A stretch of DNA of 64,000 nucleotides. It comes from Pseudomonas sp. JM0905a. Its GTDB lineage: Bacteria > Pseudomonadota > Gammaproteobacteria > Pseudomonadales > Pseudomonadaceae. The notes beneath the pieces are model-generated. The model was not told where the DNA came from. It was given only the letters and a program-made list of their open reading frames with translations, and ran no database searches. Made by a program: the position numbers and the translations under genes. Positions 35,601-44,486 of the stretch are shown here, one piece after another; the stretch's first letter is position 1, and each line of letters opens with the position of its first letter. Location: positions 124,001-188,000 of the forward strand of contig NZ_JACXBU010000009.1 of NCBI RefSeq assembly GCF_014700075.1, given 5' to 3'.

Positions 35601-38600
35601 CGCCGCCCGCCGACGAAGAACCGGTGGACGACGAACTGCAGGAGGTCTTCATCGAAGAAGCCGGTGAAGTACTGGAGACCCTGGCTGAATACCTGCCACG
35701 CTGGCGGGCCGACAGCAACGACCGCGACTCGCTGGGTGAAGTGCGCCGTGCCTTCCACACCCTCAAGGGCAGTGGACGCATGGTCCGTGCGCTGATCATC
35801 GGTGAGCTGTCCTGGTCGGTCGAGAACCTGTTGAACCGCGTGCTGGACCGCAGCATCGAGACCGACGAGCCGGTGTATCAGGTGGTCCAGGACGTGGTCG
35901 ACCTACTGCCCGCCTTGGTCGAGGAGTACGCCGCCAAGGCCCAGCGCCAGCGCGACGACGTCGACCTGCTCGCCGCTACGGCCCATGCCCTGGCCAAGGG
36001 GCAGAGCCTCCCAAAATCTGAAGCCCCGGGTTCAGAGCAGGCCGTCGAGCCCGCGGGCGAGCTGCATGCTCCTGTCATCACCGAATCCGGTGAGGCCATG
36101 GACCCGCAGTTGCTGGAAATCTTCCGCAACGAGGCGGAGCTACACCTGGAAACCCTCGCCGGCTTCGTCAAGGCTTGCGATCAGGAATTACCCCAGGCGG
36201 TCAACGACGACCTCCAGCGTGCCCTGCACACCCTCAAGGGCAGTGCGCACATGGCCGGCATCATGCCCATCGCGGAAATCGCCACGCCGCTGGAAAAGCT
36301 GGCCAAGGAATACAAGACCAACCTGCTCAGCATCGACCTGTCCGAGGCCGAGCTGCTGCATGAGGCGCTGAACCTGCTGCGTCAGGGCGTGGCCCAGCTG
36401 GACAGCACGCCGCTGGCGCCGGTCCCCGGCAGCGATGCGCTGCTGGAACGCATCAGGAGGCTGCATCAGGACCGCCTGGATGCCGCCAACGCCGCGCGCC
36501 GCGACGACAAGGGTGAGACCCGCGACCCACAGATGATCTCCCTGTTCCTCGCCGAGGGCATGGACATCCTGCTGGACGCCGAAGACCTGCTGCGCCGCTG
36601 GCGCGAGCACCCGGCCGAGCGCCAGGAGCTGGGCGCACTACTGGAAGAGCTGACCACCCTCGGCCGTGGCGCCGAGATGGCCGAGCTGCCGCAGATCGAA
36701 GAACTCTGCGAGGCCCTGCTGGATGTCTATGGCGCAGTCGATGAAGGCAGCCTGCCGGTCAGCGAGCGTTTCTTCGACGAAGCCGAAGCGGCCCACGAGG
36801 CCCTGATCGGCATGATGGACCAGGTGGCCGCCGCGCTGGAGGTCACGCCTCGGCCCGAGTGCGCCCAGGCCCTGCGCGACCTGTTGCAGGAAGTGGTCGA
36901 CCCGGCGGCTCTGGCGCTGCTGGAGCCCGGCATCCCGGACCTGGAAATCGAAGAGCTGGACGCGGATACCGCCGACTGGGCGCGTGCCGAAGACAACCCG
37001 CCGTTGCCGGGACAGGTGGAAGAAGCCCAGGTGCTGGAGGATGTTCCGCCTCCCGAGCTGGCTTCCTTCGAATCCGAGGAGTTGCCCGAGGCTGCCCCGC
37101 TGGATCAGGTTCCGGCCACGCTGGACGAAGAAATGGTGTCCATCTTCCTCGAAGAGGCGGTGGATATCCTCGACAGCGCGGGCAAGGCCTTGGAACGCTG
37201 GCTGGGCGAGCCGGGCAACAACCCGGCACTGCTGGCCCTGCAACGTGACCTGCACACCCTCAAGGGCGGTGCGCGCATGGCCGAGATCCGCCCCATCGGC
37301 GATCTCGCCCACGAGTTGGAATCCCTGTACGAAGGGCTGGTGGATCGTCGCTACAGCCATTCGCCGCGTCTCGCCGGTCTGCTGCAGGCCAGCCATGACT
37401 GCCTGGCCTCGCTGCTGGAGCAGCTCCAGGCGCGCCGTGCCCTGTCCGATCCGCTGCAGCTGATCCAGGACATCCGCGGCTTCCGCCAAGGCGGCGCGCA
37501 AAGCTTGTCGGCCGCCGTGGTGCAGCCGCTGCCGGAGCCCGAAGCCTTCGAGGAGTTGGACTTCGAATCCGAGGGGGGCGCTGACCAGGGCGAATCGCCG
37601 GAGGCCGCCAACGACGCGCAGGCCGAGGAAGACGACGAAGTCCTCACCGAGCTTGTCGCTGATGTGCCCAAGGCCGAGCTGCCAGCACTTCGGGTCGCCG
37701 AAGAGCCGGTCAGCTATGCCGTGCCCCAGGCCTTCGACAGCGACCAGGACCCGGAACTGGTGGAGATCTTCCTCGAGGAAGGTTTCGACATCCTCGACAG
37801 TGCTGGCGCCGCCTTGCAGCGCTGGATGGAGGACCCGGACAACAGCCTCGAAGTCGAAGCCCTGCAGCGCGACCTGCACACCCTCAAGGGCGGTGCGCGG
37901 ATGGCCGAGATCGCTCCCATCGGTGATCTCGCCCACGAACTGGAATTCCTTTACGAAGGCCTCTGCGGTGGCCGTCTGCGCGCCAGCCCGGCGCTGTTCG
38001 GCCTTTTGCAGTCCTGCCAGGACCGCCTGAGCGAAATGCTCGACGCGGTGCGCGCGCGCCGTCCACTGCCGGATGGCCAGGCACTGATCGACGCCATCAA
38101 GCACTGGCGCGCCAACCCCAGTGAACAGCTGAGCATGCCCACCGCCGTGCACTTGCAGCCGGTGGTCGAGGACGAACTGGAGGCCGTGGCCGAGGCGGAC
38201 ATCCTCGATATCTTCCTGGAAGAGGCCGATGACCTGCTGGAGTCCATGGAAGCGGCCATCGGTCGCTGGGAAGAGGCCCGCGACGACGGCGCCCACGTGG
38301 ACGAATTGCTGCGTGTACTGCACACCCTCAAGGGCGGTGCGCGCCTGGCCGGGCAGAAACGCCTGGGCGACCTCACCCATGACCTGGAACAACACCTGAT
38401 CGAGGCGCAACAACAGGGCGCGCCCTGGCCGGAAAGCCTGTTCCTCGACGTTCAATCGGGCTACGAAGGCTTGCAGGCGGAACTGGAAGAGCTGCGCCAG
38501 CAACTCGACCGGAGCCTGGCCGAAGAACTGCCGGCGTCCACGCCGGCGCCGAGCCAGCCGGAACTGCCCCAGTTGGCGGCGCCGATAGTCGCGGCCAGCG

Positions 38601-40531
38601 CTCAGCCCCTGGTGGTTGGCGAAGAGCGCGTGCTGCCCTTCGTCCAGCGGGCCCGCGAAGCCGCCCAGGAAGCCGCTGCCCGCCGCGCCCCGCAGGAACT
38701 GGTGAAAGTGCCGGCGGAGCTGCTCGAAGGCCTGGTCAACCTGGCCGGTGAGACCTCCATCTTCCGTGGCCGTGTGGAACAGCAGGTCAGCGACTTCAGC
38801 TTCACCCTGAGCGAGATGGAAGCCACCATCGAGCGGGTGCGCGACCAGCTGCGCCGTCTCGATACCGAGACTCAGGCGCAGATCCTCAGCCGCTACCAGG
38901 CCGAGGCCGAGCGCGCCGGCTACGAGGACTTCGACCCGCTGGAAATGGACCGCCACTCGCAGCTGCAGCAGCTGTCGCGGGCGCTGTTCGAATCCGCGTC
39001 CGACTTGCTCGACCTCAAGGAAACCCTGGCGGCGAAGAACCGCGATGCGGAAACCCTGCTGCTGCAACAGGCACGGGTGAACACCGAGTTGCAGGAAGGC
39101 CTGATGCGTACCCGCATGGTGCCCTTCGACCGCCTCGTGCCGCGTCTGCGCCGCATCGTCCGGCAGGTGGCCAGCGAACTCGACAAACAAGTGGAATTCG
39201 TCGTCGGCAACGCCGAAGGCGAAATGGACCGTACCGTGCTGGAGCGCATGGTGGCGCCGCTGGAACACATGCTGCGCAACGCGGTCGACCACGGCATCGA
39301 AAATGCCGAGGCTCGTCGCGCCGCCGGCAAGCCTGCGAGCGGCACCATTCGCCTGAATCTCGGCCGCGAGGGCGGGGACATCGTCCTGACCCTGGCTGAC
39401 GACGGCGCCGGCATCAAGTTCGAGGCGGTGCGCCGCAAGGCCATCGAGCGCGGCATGATGGACGCCGAGTCCGACCTGTCGGACCACGAAGTCCTGCAGT
39501 TCATCCTCGAACCGGGCTTCTCTACCGCCGACAAGGTCACCCAGATTTCCGGTCGTGGTGTCGGCATGGACGTGGTGCACTCCGAGGTGAAACAACTCGG
39601 CGGCACCATGAGCATCGACTCGACGCCGGGCGAAGGCAGCCGCTTCCTCATCCGCCTGCCGTTCACCGTGTCGGTGAACCGCGCGCTGATGGTGCTCTCC
39701 GGCGAGGACCTCTACGCCATCCCGCTGAACACCATCGAAGGTATCGTGCGGGTTTCGCCCTACGAGCTGGAAACCTACTACCAGCCGGACGCGCCGCGCT
39801 TCGAGTACGCCGGACAGAACTACGAACTGAAGTACCTGGGCGACCTGCTGGACAATGGCCAGCAGCCCAAACTGGTGGGCCAGAGCCTGCCGCTGCCGGT
39901 GATCCTGGTGCGCTCCTCCGAGCACGCCGTGGCCGTGCAGGTGGACGCCCTGGTGGGTTCCCGCGAAATCGTGGTGAAGAGCCTCGGCGCGCAGTTCGCC
40001 GGGGTCCACGGTATCTCCGGCGCCACCATCCTCGGTGACGGTCGCGTGGTGGTGATTCTCGACCTGCTGGCGACCATCCGTTCGCGTCACGCGCACCTGG
40101 TGCAGCCGCTGCCGCGTTCGGCCAACGTCAACCTGCTGCCTGCAGAGGTGGACGTCGAACGTCCGCCGCTGGTGATGGTGGTGGACGACTCGGTGACCGT
40201 ACGCAAGGTCACCAGCCGCCTGCTGGAGCGCAACGGCATGAACGTGCTCACCGCCAAGGATGGGGTAGACGCCATCGCCCTGCTGCAGGAGCAGCGTCCG
40301 GACATCATGCTGCTGGACATCGAGATGCCGCGCATGGACGGCTTCGAAGTGGCGACCCTGGTGCGCCACGACGAACGCCTGAAGGACCTGCCGATCATCA
40401 TGATCACCTCGCGTACCGGCGAGAAACACCGCGAGCGCGCCATGGCCATCGGCGTCAATGACTATCTGGGCAAGCCCTACCAGGAGTCCTTGCTGCTCGA
40501 CACCATCCAGCATCTGGTCAAACGGACATGA
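32645..40531 (+). CDS. chpA: ChpA, hybrid CheA-type histidine kinase with eight phosphotransfer-like domains
   Basis: A 2628-residue sensor kinase core of Pil-Chp. By motif I place histidine phosphotransfer sites at H49, H1038, H1195, H1537, H1745 and H1893 (typically HTLKG), and two non-canonical ones with Thr in the His place, T476 (in LLTQARGG) and T1337 (in LTTLGRGAEM). The kinase has an N box HMLRNAVDHGIEN and G boxes LADDGAGI and GRGVGMDVV; then a CheW domain and a C-terminal receiver with D2558 in LLDIEMPRMDG. Between T476 and H1038 is a long acidic Leu/Pro/Asp linker with three 44-residue tandem repeats. P. aeruginosa ChpA is about 2472 residues as I recall; the excess lies plausibly in this linker. 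It overlaps chpB by four bases. Confidence 0.96.
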   Translation: MTDRHDYVALEWVKGEIAETLKQARQALEDFVENPQDPTRMRFCLTYIHQVQGTLQMVEFYGAALLAEEMERLAQALMEGRAANRGEALEVLMQAILQLPPYLDRIQSARRDLPMVLLPLLNDLRAARGDNLLSETSLFAPDLSSVLPALSMDTLARMRTADLPVLLRKLRQMLQTALVGVIRNQDLATNLGYMARVFARLESLCQDAPLGPLWQIASGLVEGLANGSVVNGSSVRNLLRQVDKELKRLLEEGADGFNQAASEELVKNLLFYIAKAPAQSPRIRALKERYRLDEALPDTAVVDEERARLAGPDRDAMRSVVTALCEELVRVKDSLDLFVRSDRSGVAELDSLLPPLKQIADTLAVLGFGQPRRVILDQIDVIHGLSLGQRDPSDAVLMDVAGALLYVEATLAGMVGPSEQGAAEESHLPTTDVSQIHQLVIKEARNGLEQAKDAIIEFIASQWNHEHLARVPELLTQARGGMAMIPLPRAAALLEACNRYILEQLLARKAVPNWQSLDTLADAITSVEYYLERLSEDHAAQGDLILDVAEESLGALGYPLQEKPSILDRVEEEEAPAPLADPLQEIEVLAAEESELHQHLDPEDEPEAVMPQAADFELADDGLDLPAPLEPVQLAGAPAVEGELLVSDDNWSLGELETEPAGESIDLSLDAPLELNEAAVVPAAEGELLVSDDNWSLGELGAEPAAESIDLSLDAPLELAEATVAPAAEGELLVSDDNWSLGELEAEPAAESIDLSLDMPLELTAAAAPLADDNTWSLEDLTADAADLVIVPALDTPTKPEAIASLEQESVLLPVGEALPSLDLDELESLPAETEVPVAGDGELLNLSLDEPLEFDEGQPLPSFDLADLEELPPALPGDPPALDMPLENFEALPSLDFDELDSLPGAEPVAELDALNLEDLPAPLEWDEAALAELGLPEVELPSAPLDAPAVEHAAERPLSLAEVMAAPVPAFNPPARDVPPSLLPPPADEEPVDDELQEVFIEEAGEVLETLAEYLPRWRADSNDRDSLGEVRRAFHTLKGSGRMVRALIIGELSWSVENLLNRVLDRSIETDEPVYQVVQDVVDLLPALVEEYAAKAQRQRDDVDLLAATAHALAKGQSLPKSEAPGSEQAVEPAGELHAPVITESGEAMDPQLLEIFRNEAELHLETLAGFVKACDQELPQAVNDDLQRALHTLKGSAHMAGIMPIAEIATPLEKLAKEYKTNLLSIDLSEAELLHEALNLLRQGVAQLDSTPLAPVPGSDALLERIRRLHQDRLDAANAARRDDKGETRDPQMISLFLAEGMDILLDAEDLLRRWREHPAERQELGALLEELTTLGRGAEMAELPQIEELCEALLDVYGAVDEGSLPVSERFFDEAEAAHEALIGMMDQVAAALEVTPRPECAQALRDLLQEVVDPAALALLEPGIPDLEIEELDADTADWARAEDNPPLPGQVEEAQVLEDVPPPELASFESEELPEAAPLDQVPATLDEEMVSIFLEEAVDILDSAGKALERWLGEPGNNPALLALQRDLHTLKGGARMAEIRPIGDLAHELESLYEGLVDRRYSHSPRLAGLLQASHDCLASLLEQLQARRALSDPLQLIQDIRGFRQGGAQSLSAAVVQPLPEPEAFEELDFESEGGADQGESPEAANDAQAEEDDEVLTELVADVPKAELPALRVAEEPVSYAVPQAFDSDQDPELVEIFLEEGFDILDSAGAALQRWMEDPDNSLEVEALQRDLHTLKGGARMAEIAPIGDLAHELEFLYEGLCGGRLRASPALFGLLQSCQDRLSEMLDAVRARRPLPDGQALIDAIKHWRANPSEQLSMPTAVHLQPVVEDELEAVAEADILDIFLEEADDLLESMEAAIGRWEEARDDGAHVDELLRVLHTLKGGARLAGQKRLGDLTHDLEQHLIEAQQQGAPWPESLFLDVQSGYEGLQAELEELRQQLDRSLAEELPASTPAPSQPELPQLAAPIVAASAQPLVVGEERVLPFVQRAREAAQEAAARRAPQELVKVPAELLEGLVNLAGETSIFRGRVEQQVSDFSFTLSEMEATIERVRDQLRRLDTETQAQILSRYQAEAERAGYEDFDPLEMDRHSQLQQLSRALFESASDLLDLKETLAAKNRDAETLLLQQARVNTELQEGLMRTRMVPFDRLVPRLRRIVRQVASELDKQVEFVVGNAEGEMDRTVLERMVAPLEHMLRNAVDHGIENAEARRAAGKPASGTIRLNLGREGGDIVLTLADDGAGIKFEAVRRKAIERGMMDAESDLSDHEVLQFILEPGFSTADKVTQISGRGVGMDVVHSEVKQLGGTMSIDSTPGEGSRFLIRLPFTVSVNRALMVLSGEDLYAIPLNTIEGIVRVSPYELETYYQPDAPRFEYAGQNYELKYLGDLLDNGQQPKLVGQSLPLPVILVRSSEHAVAVQVDALVGSREIVVKSLGAQFAGVHGISGATILGDGRVVVILDLLATIRSRHAHLVQPLPRSANVNLLPAEVDVERPPLVMVVDDSVTVRKVTSRLLERNGMNVLTAKDGVDAIALLQEQRPDIMLLDIEMPRMDGFEVATLVRHDERLKDLPIIMITSRTGEKHRERAMAIGVNDYLGKPYQESLLLDTIQHLVKRT
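34559..34966 (+). repeat. 132-bp tandem repeats (three copies plus remnant) inside chpA
   Basis: The unit starting GELLVSDDNWSLGELE recurs at nucleotides 34571, 34703 and 34835, exactly 132 bp (44 codons) apart and nearly identical at DNA level. A degenerate fourth partial unit (DDNTWSLEDL) follows near 34960. Downstream, a looser motif of the form LPSLDLDELESLP repeats through about 35480. All units are in frame. Confidence 0.9.
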
Positions 40532-41547
40532 CAGAGAAGACTTCCGCACGCATCGCCGTGCTCGCCGATACCTCGCTGCAGCGCCATGTGTTGCAGCAGG
40601 CGCTGACCGGCAACGGCTATCAGGTGGTGCTCAACAGCGACCCGGCCCGCCTTGACGAGGAGGCCCTGGGGGCCTGCGAAACCGACCTCTGGCTGGTGGA
40701 TCTGGCCCTGTCCGAGGACTCGCCCCTGGTGGACAACCTGCTGGAACACGCCAGCGCACCGGTGCTGTTCGGCGAGGGGCACGCGCCCGAGCGTCATTCC
40801 GAGCACTACCCGCGCTGGGAACGGCGCCTGTTCGGCAAGCTGAAGAAGCTGGTGGGCGACCCGGCGGTGGCGGTAGGGCCGAGCCTGGAAACCCTACTGG
40901 CCGAGGCGCAGCGCCCGTCCCGCCTGGAACTGCCCAGGGCGCTTGCCGATACCCCGCTGCTGGCGGGCGAGCCCGCACGCCAGGTCTGGCTGCTGGCTGC
41001 TTCCCTTGGTGGTCCGGCGGCGGTCAAGGCGTTCCTCGACGCGCTGCCCGGCGGCCTGCCTATCGGGTTCATCTATGCCCAGCACATCGACCCCAGCTTC
41101 GAGGGCGCGCTGCCCCAAGCAGTCGGTCGCCACAGCCAGTGGCACGTCAACCAGGCTCGCCATGGCGACGCCGTGCGCTGCGGCGAAGTGGTGGTGGTGC
41201 CCATCAGCCGCGAGCTGAATTTCGCCGACGACGGCCGCATGCAGGTGGGCGAACGCCCTTGGCCGGAACCCTACAGCCCGTCCATCGACCAGGCCATGCT
41301 CAATCTCGCCCAGCACTTCGGCGCCCAGTGCGGCGTGATCGCCTTCAGTGGGATGGGTAGCGACGGCAGTGCCGCCGCCGCCTACCTGCGCCGCCAGGGC
41401 GGGTTGATCTGGACCCAGAGCGCCGAATCCTGCGCCTGTTCGAGCATGCCCGACAGCCTGCGTGAAGGTGGCTACAGCGGCTTCAGCGGCGACCCGCGCG
41501 AGCTGGCCGCCAAGCTGGTCGAACATCTGGCCGCGCAGTTCAGCTAA
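40528..41547 (+). CDS. chpB: ChpB, CheB-type protein-glutamate methylesterase
   Basis: A 339-residue methylesterase. An N-terminal receiver-like segment (about 1-110) is degenerate: it retains an Asp in WLVDLALSED but lacks the acidic pair and the conserved Lys. The C-terminal catalytic domain has the triad S159 (LLAASLGGP), H186 (YAQHIDPSF) and D279 (FSGMGSDGS). It should demethylate PilJ. The start overlaps chpA by ATGA. Confidence 0.93.
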   Translation: MTEKTSARIAVLADTSLQRHVLQQALTGNGYQVVLNSDPARLDEEALGACETDLWLVDLALSEDSPLVDNLLEHASAPVLFGEGHAPERHSEHYPRWERRLFGKLKKLVGDPAVAVGPSLETLLAEAQRPSRLELPRALADTPLLAGEPARQVWLLAASLGGPAAVKAFLDALPGGLPIGFIYAQHIDPSFEGALPQAVGRHSQWHVNQARHGDAVRCGEVVVVPISRELNFADDGRMQVGERPWPEPYSPSIDQAMLNLAQHFGAQCGVIAFSGMGSDGSAAAAYLRRQGGLIWTQSAESCACSSMPDSLREGGYSGFSGDPRELAAKLVEHLAAQFS

Positions 41548-41560
41548 CCCAGGATTTCCC

Positions 41561-42031
41561 ATGAGCCAAGCCGTTACCACCCAGAACAATACCGCCAGCC
41601 TCACCGGCCTGCTGCTGCCGCTGTCCGACCGTACACTGCTGGTGCCTAACGTGGCCCTGGCTGAACTCATCCCCTACCGCGCGCCCCAGGCGACGCCGGG
41701 TCTGCCCGCCTGGCTGCTGGGCCAGGTGGCCTGGCGCGACCTGCGCCTGCCGCTGCTGTCCTTCGAAGCTGCCGCAGGTGGTGAGGTGAAGGTGGGATCG
41801 GGTGCCCGGGTGGCGGTACTCAACGCCCTCGGCGGCCGTCCTCACGTGAAGTTCATCGCCCTGCTGCTGCAAGGCATTCCCCGCTCGCTGAAGCTGGAGG
41901 ACGACCTGCGCCGCGCCAATGCGCCGCTGTCGGTCCTTGAACTGGATTCGGTGCAGCTGGGCACCGACGTGGCGAAGATCCCGGACCTGATGGCCCTGGA
42001 GCAGATGCTGGCGGATGCCGGGCTGATCTGA
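41561..42031 (+). CDS. chpC: ChpC, CheW-like adaptor
   Basis: A 156-residue CheW-domain protein, with LLLPLSDRTLLVPNVALAEL and VAWRDLRLPLLSFEAA as the fold core. In P. aeruginosa ChpC is a second CheW homologue that may connect extra receptors to ChpA. ATG at 41561 (MSQAVTTQNN), 13 bp after the chpB stop, is preferred to an in-frame start inside chpB. P. aeruginosa continues with chpD and chpE; neither is present here, where rsmE follows in the opposite direction. Confidence 0.9.
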   Translation: MSQAVTTQNNTASLTGLLLPLSDRTLLVPNVALAELIPYRAPQATPGLPAWLLGQVAWRDLRLPLLSFEAAAGGEVKVGSGARVAVLNALGGRPHVKFIALLLQGIPRSLKLEDDLRRANAPLSVLELDSVQLGTDVAKIPDLMALEQMLADAGLI

Positions 42032-42042
42032 TTCTGGCTTCC

Positions 42043-42127
42043 CGTAGGTTGGTCCGAGCGCAGCGAGGCCCAACGTTTCGCCGGTTATCTCGCGTGTTGG
42101 GCTTCGCGTAGCTCAGCCCAACCTACG
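42043..42127. repeat. 85-bp inverted repeat between chpC and rsmE
   Basis: CGTAGGTTGG (42043-42052) and CCAACCTACG (42118-42127) are perfect ends. Inside, a GAGCGCAGCGAGGCCCAAC-type arm pairs imperfectly with GTTGGGCTTCGCGTAGCTC. The element lies between convergent genes and could terminate both. A related half-element is at 7092-7120. This is a dispersed Pseudomonas-type repeat. Confidence 0.65.
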
Positions 42128-42131
42128 TCAG

Positions 42132-42851
42132 CTAGAAATCGCCCCAGAGTTGCTGTGCCACGCTGAGCGCCACCACGGGCGCTGTTTCGGTGCGTAGCAC
42201 CCGTGGCCCCAACCGCGCAGCGTGGAACCCCGCCGCTTTCGCGGATTCGACCTCCGCTTCGGAGAGACCGCCTTCCGGTCCGATCAGGAAGGCCAGGTTG
42301 CCTGGCCGGGCATGGCTGGCCAGGGGTTCGGCCACCGGATGCAGGACCAGCTTGAGATCGGCCTCGACCTGGCGCTGCCAGTCGGCCAAGGCGATCGGCG
42401 CATGGATGACCGGCAACACCGATCGGCCGCATTGCTCACAGGCGCTGATGGCGACTTGGCGCCAGTGGGCGAGGCGCTTGTCGGCGCGTTCGTCCTTCAG
42501 GCGGACTTCGCAGCGCTCGCTGACGATGGGGCTGATCTCGGCCGCGCCCAGTTCGGTGGCTTTCTGGATCGCCCAGTCCATGCGCTCGCCGCGCGACAGG
42601 CCCTGACCCAGATGCACCCGTAGGGGAGACTCGGCCATTCCCGCGAAGGCTTCGCGCAGCTCCACCCTGACGGTCTTCTTGCCCACCTCGATCAGTTCGC
42701 CGAGGTACTCCTGCCCGGAGCCGTCGAACAGCTGCACGGCATCGCCCGTGGCCAGGCGCAGGACGCGGCCGATGTAGTGGGCCTGGGCTTCGGGCAGGTT
42801 GTGCTGGCCGAGGGAGAGTGGGGCGTCGATGAAGAAGCGGGAAAGGCGCAT
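42132..42851 (-). CDS. rsmE: 16S rRNA m3U1498 methyltransferase
   Basis: A 239-residue SPOUT methyltransferase. The N-terminal PUA-like domain (MRLSRFFIDAPLSLGQHNLP, HYIGRVLRLATGDAVQLFDG) is followed by the knot with LAFLIGPEGGLSEAEVESAK and LGPRVLRTETAPVVAL. It methylates U1498 of 16S rRNA using SAM. It lies leftward, 65 bp downstream of bioA. Confidence 0.95.
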   Translation of the reverse strand: MRLSRFFIDAPLSLGQHNLPEAQAHYIGRVLRLATGDAVQLFDGSGQEYLGELIEVGKKTVRVELREAFAGMAESPLRVHLGQGLSRGERMDWAIQKATELGAAEISPIVSERCEVRLKDERADKRLAHWRQVAISACEQCGRSVLPVIHAPIALADWQRQVEADLKLVLHPVAEPLASHARPGNLAFLIGPEGGLSEAEVESAKAAGFHAARLGPRVLRTETAPVVALSVAQQLWGDF

Positions 42852-42916
42852 GGGCAGTCGGGCAAAGGGGGGACAGGCGCGCAGTTTAAGGCCTGGCGCG
42901 CCGTCCGTGTTACCCG

Positions 42917-44323
42917 TCAGCCCGGATCGCGATGGTTCGGATGCAGGTCCGCGGCCACCGACACGCTCACCGACTCGCGAGTGGCGATGTCGATGCCTTC
43001 GCTGGCCACCTCGGCGAGGAAGTCAATCTGTTCCTCGGTGATCACGTAGGGCGGCAGGAAGTACACCACGTTGCCCAGCGGACGCAGCAGCGCGCCGCGC
43101 TCCAGGGCGTGCTGGAAGACTTTCAGGCCGCGGCGCTCCTGCCAGGGGAAGGGCATCTTGCTGGCCTTGTCCTGGACCATTTCGATGGCCAGCACCATGC
43201 CGGTCTGGCGCACTTCCGCCACGTTCGGGTGGTCCGCGAGGTGGGCGGTTGCCGTCGCCATGCGCATGGCCAGCTTGCGGTTGGCCTCGATCACCTTGTC
43301 CTGCTCGAAGATGTCCAGGGTCGCCAGGGCGGCGGCGCAGGCCAGCGGGTTGCCGGTGTAGGTGTGCGAATGGAGGAAGGCGCGCAGGGTCTGGTAGTCG
43401 TCGTAGAAGCCCTGGTAGACGGCCTCGGAGGTGAGCACTGCGGCCATCGGCAGGTAACCGCCGGTGAGGGCCTTGGATAGCACCAGGAAGTCCGGGGCGA
43501 TGCCGGCCTGCTCGCAGGCGAACATGGTGCCGGTGCGGCCGAAGCCGACGGCGATCTCGTCGTGGATCAGGTGCACGCCGTAGCGGTCGCAGGCTTCGCG
43601 CAGCAGCTTGAGGTAGACCGGGTGATACATGCGCATACCGCCGGCGCCCTGGATCAGGGGCTCGACGATGACCGCCGCGACCTCTTCATGGTGCTCGGCG
43701 AGGGTGCGTTCCATATGGGCGAACATGGCGCGGGAGTGTTCCTCCCAGCACATGCCTTCGGGGCGCAGGAAGCAGTCCGGGCTCGGCACCTTGAGGGTGT
43801 CCAGCAGCAGCGATTTGTAGGTCTCGGTGAAGAGGGCGACGTCGCCCACCGACATCGCCGCCACGGTTTCGCCGTGGTAGCTGTTGGTCAGGGTGACGAA
43901 GCGCTTCTTGCGTTCCAGGCCCTGGTTTCGCCAGAAGTGGTAGCTCATTTTCAGCGCCACTTCGATGCCGGACGAGCCGTTGTCGGCATAGAACACCCGA
44001 TCCAGCCCCTTGGGAGTGATCTTCACCAGGCGCTCGGACAGCTCCACCACCGGCTGGTGGCTGAAGCCAGCGAGTATCACGTGCTCCAGCTGGTCCACCT
44101 GGTCCTTGATGCGCTGGTTGATGCGTGGGTTGGCGTGGCCGAAGACGTTGACCCACCAGGAGCTGACGGCATCCAGGTAGCGCTTGCCTTCGAAGTCTTC
44201 CAGCCAGACGCCCTCACCTCGGCGGATCGGCACCACCGGCAGGCGTTCGTGATCTTTCATCTGGGTGCAGGGGTGCCAGAGCACCGCGAGGTCGCGTTGC
44301 ATCCAGTCGGCATTGAGGCCCAT
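42917..44323 (-). CDS. bioA: Adenosylmethionine-8-amino-7-oxononanoate aminotransferase
   Basis: A 468-residue class III aminotransferase using SAM as amino donor in biotin synthesis. Diagnostic segments are LWHPCTQMKDHERLPVVPIR, SSWWVNVFGHANPRIN, LIHDEIAVGFGRTGTMFACE, and the PLP lysine in LSKALTGGYLPMAAVLTSE. An AGGAGAACGAGTC RBS precedes the ATG at 44323. The rest of the biotin genes are elsewhere. It is divergent from the amine oxidase. Confidence 0.95.
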   Translation of the reverse strand: MGLNADWMQRDLAVLWHPCTQMKDHERLPVVPIRRGEGVWLEDFEGKRYLDAVSSWWVNVFGHANPRINQRIKDQVDQLEHVILAGFSHQPVVELSERLVKITPKGLDRVFYADNGSSGIEVALKMSYHFWRNQGLERKKRFVTLTNSYHGETVAAMSVGDVALFTETYKSLLLDTLKVPSPDCFLRPEGMCWEEHSRAMFAHMERTLAEHHEEVAAVIVEPLIQGAGGMRMYHPVYLKLLREACDRYGVHLIHDEIAVGFGRTGTMFACEQAGIAPDFLVLSKALTGGYLPMAAVLTSEAVYQGFYDDYQTLRAFLHSHTYTGNPLACAAALATLDIFEQDKVIEANRKLAMRMATATAHLADHPNVAEVRQTGMVLAIEMVQDKASKMPFPWQERRGLKVFQHALERGALLRPLGNVVYFLPPYVITEEQIDFLAEVASEGIDIATRESVSVSVAADLHPNHRDPG

Positions 44324-44486
44324 GACTCGTTCTCCTGTAGCGATCGGCGAAGCCTATGCAATGAGGCTGGCCCGGACAAGCAGGACGCCATTCACCACGG
44401 GGAAGGCACTTCTGGCCGGGCCGTCGGGGCTGGCGTATCCTGCGCGCCAATTTCGAACGACGCTGCTTCACCGGGGGGGAATCTTC

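Noticed and set aside
31529-35758. A very long open frame (about 1400 codons) on the minus strand opposite pilJ, pilK and chpA
   Set aside because: It is antisense to three well-conserved genes in high-GC DNA, where stop-free shadows are expected. Its composition (His/Gln/Val/Gly-rich) matches the mirror of Leu/Glu-rich coding sequence and shows no domain.
36638-40549. A long open frame (about 1300 codons) opposite the 3' half of chpA
   Set aside because: Same explanation: a codon-phase shadow of a real gene, with no recognisable motifs.
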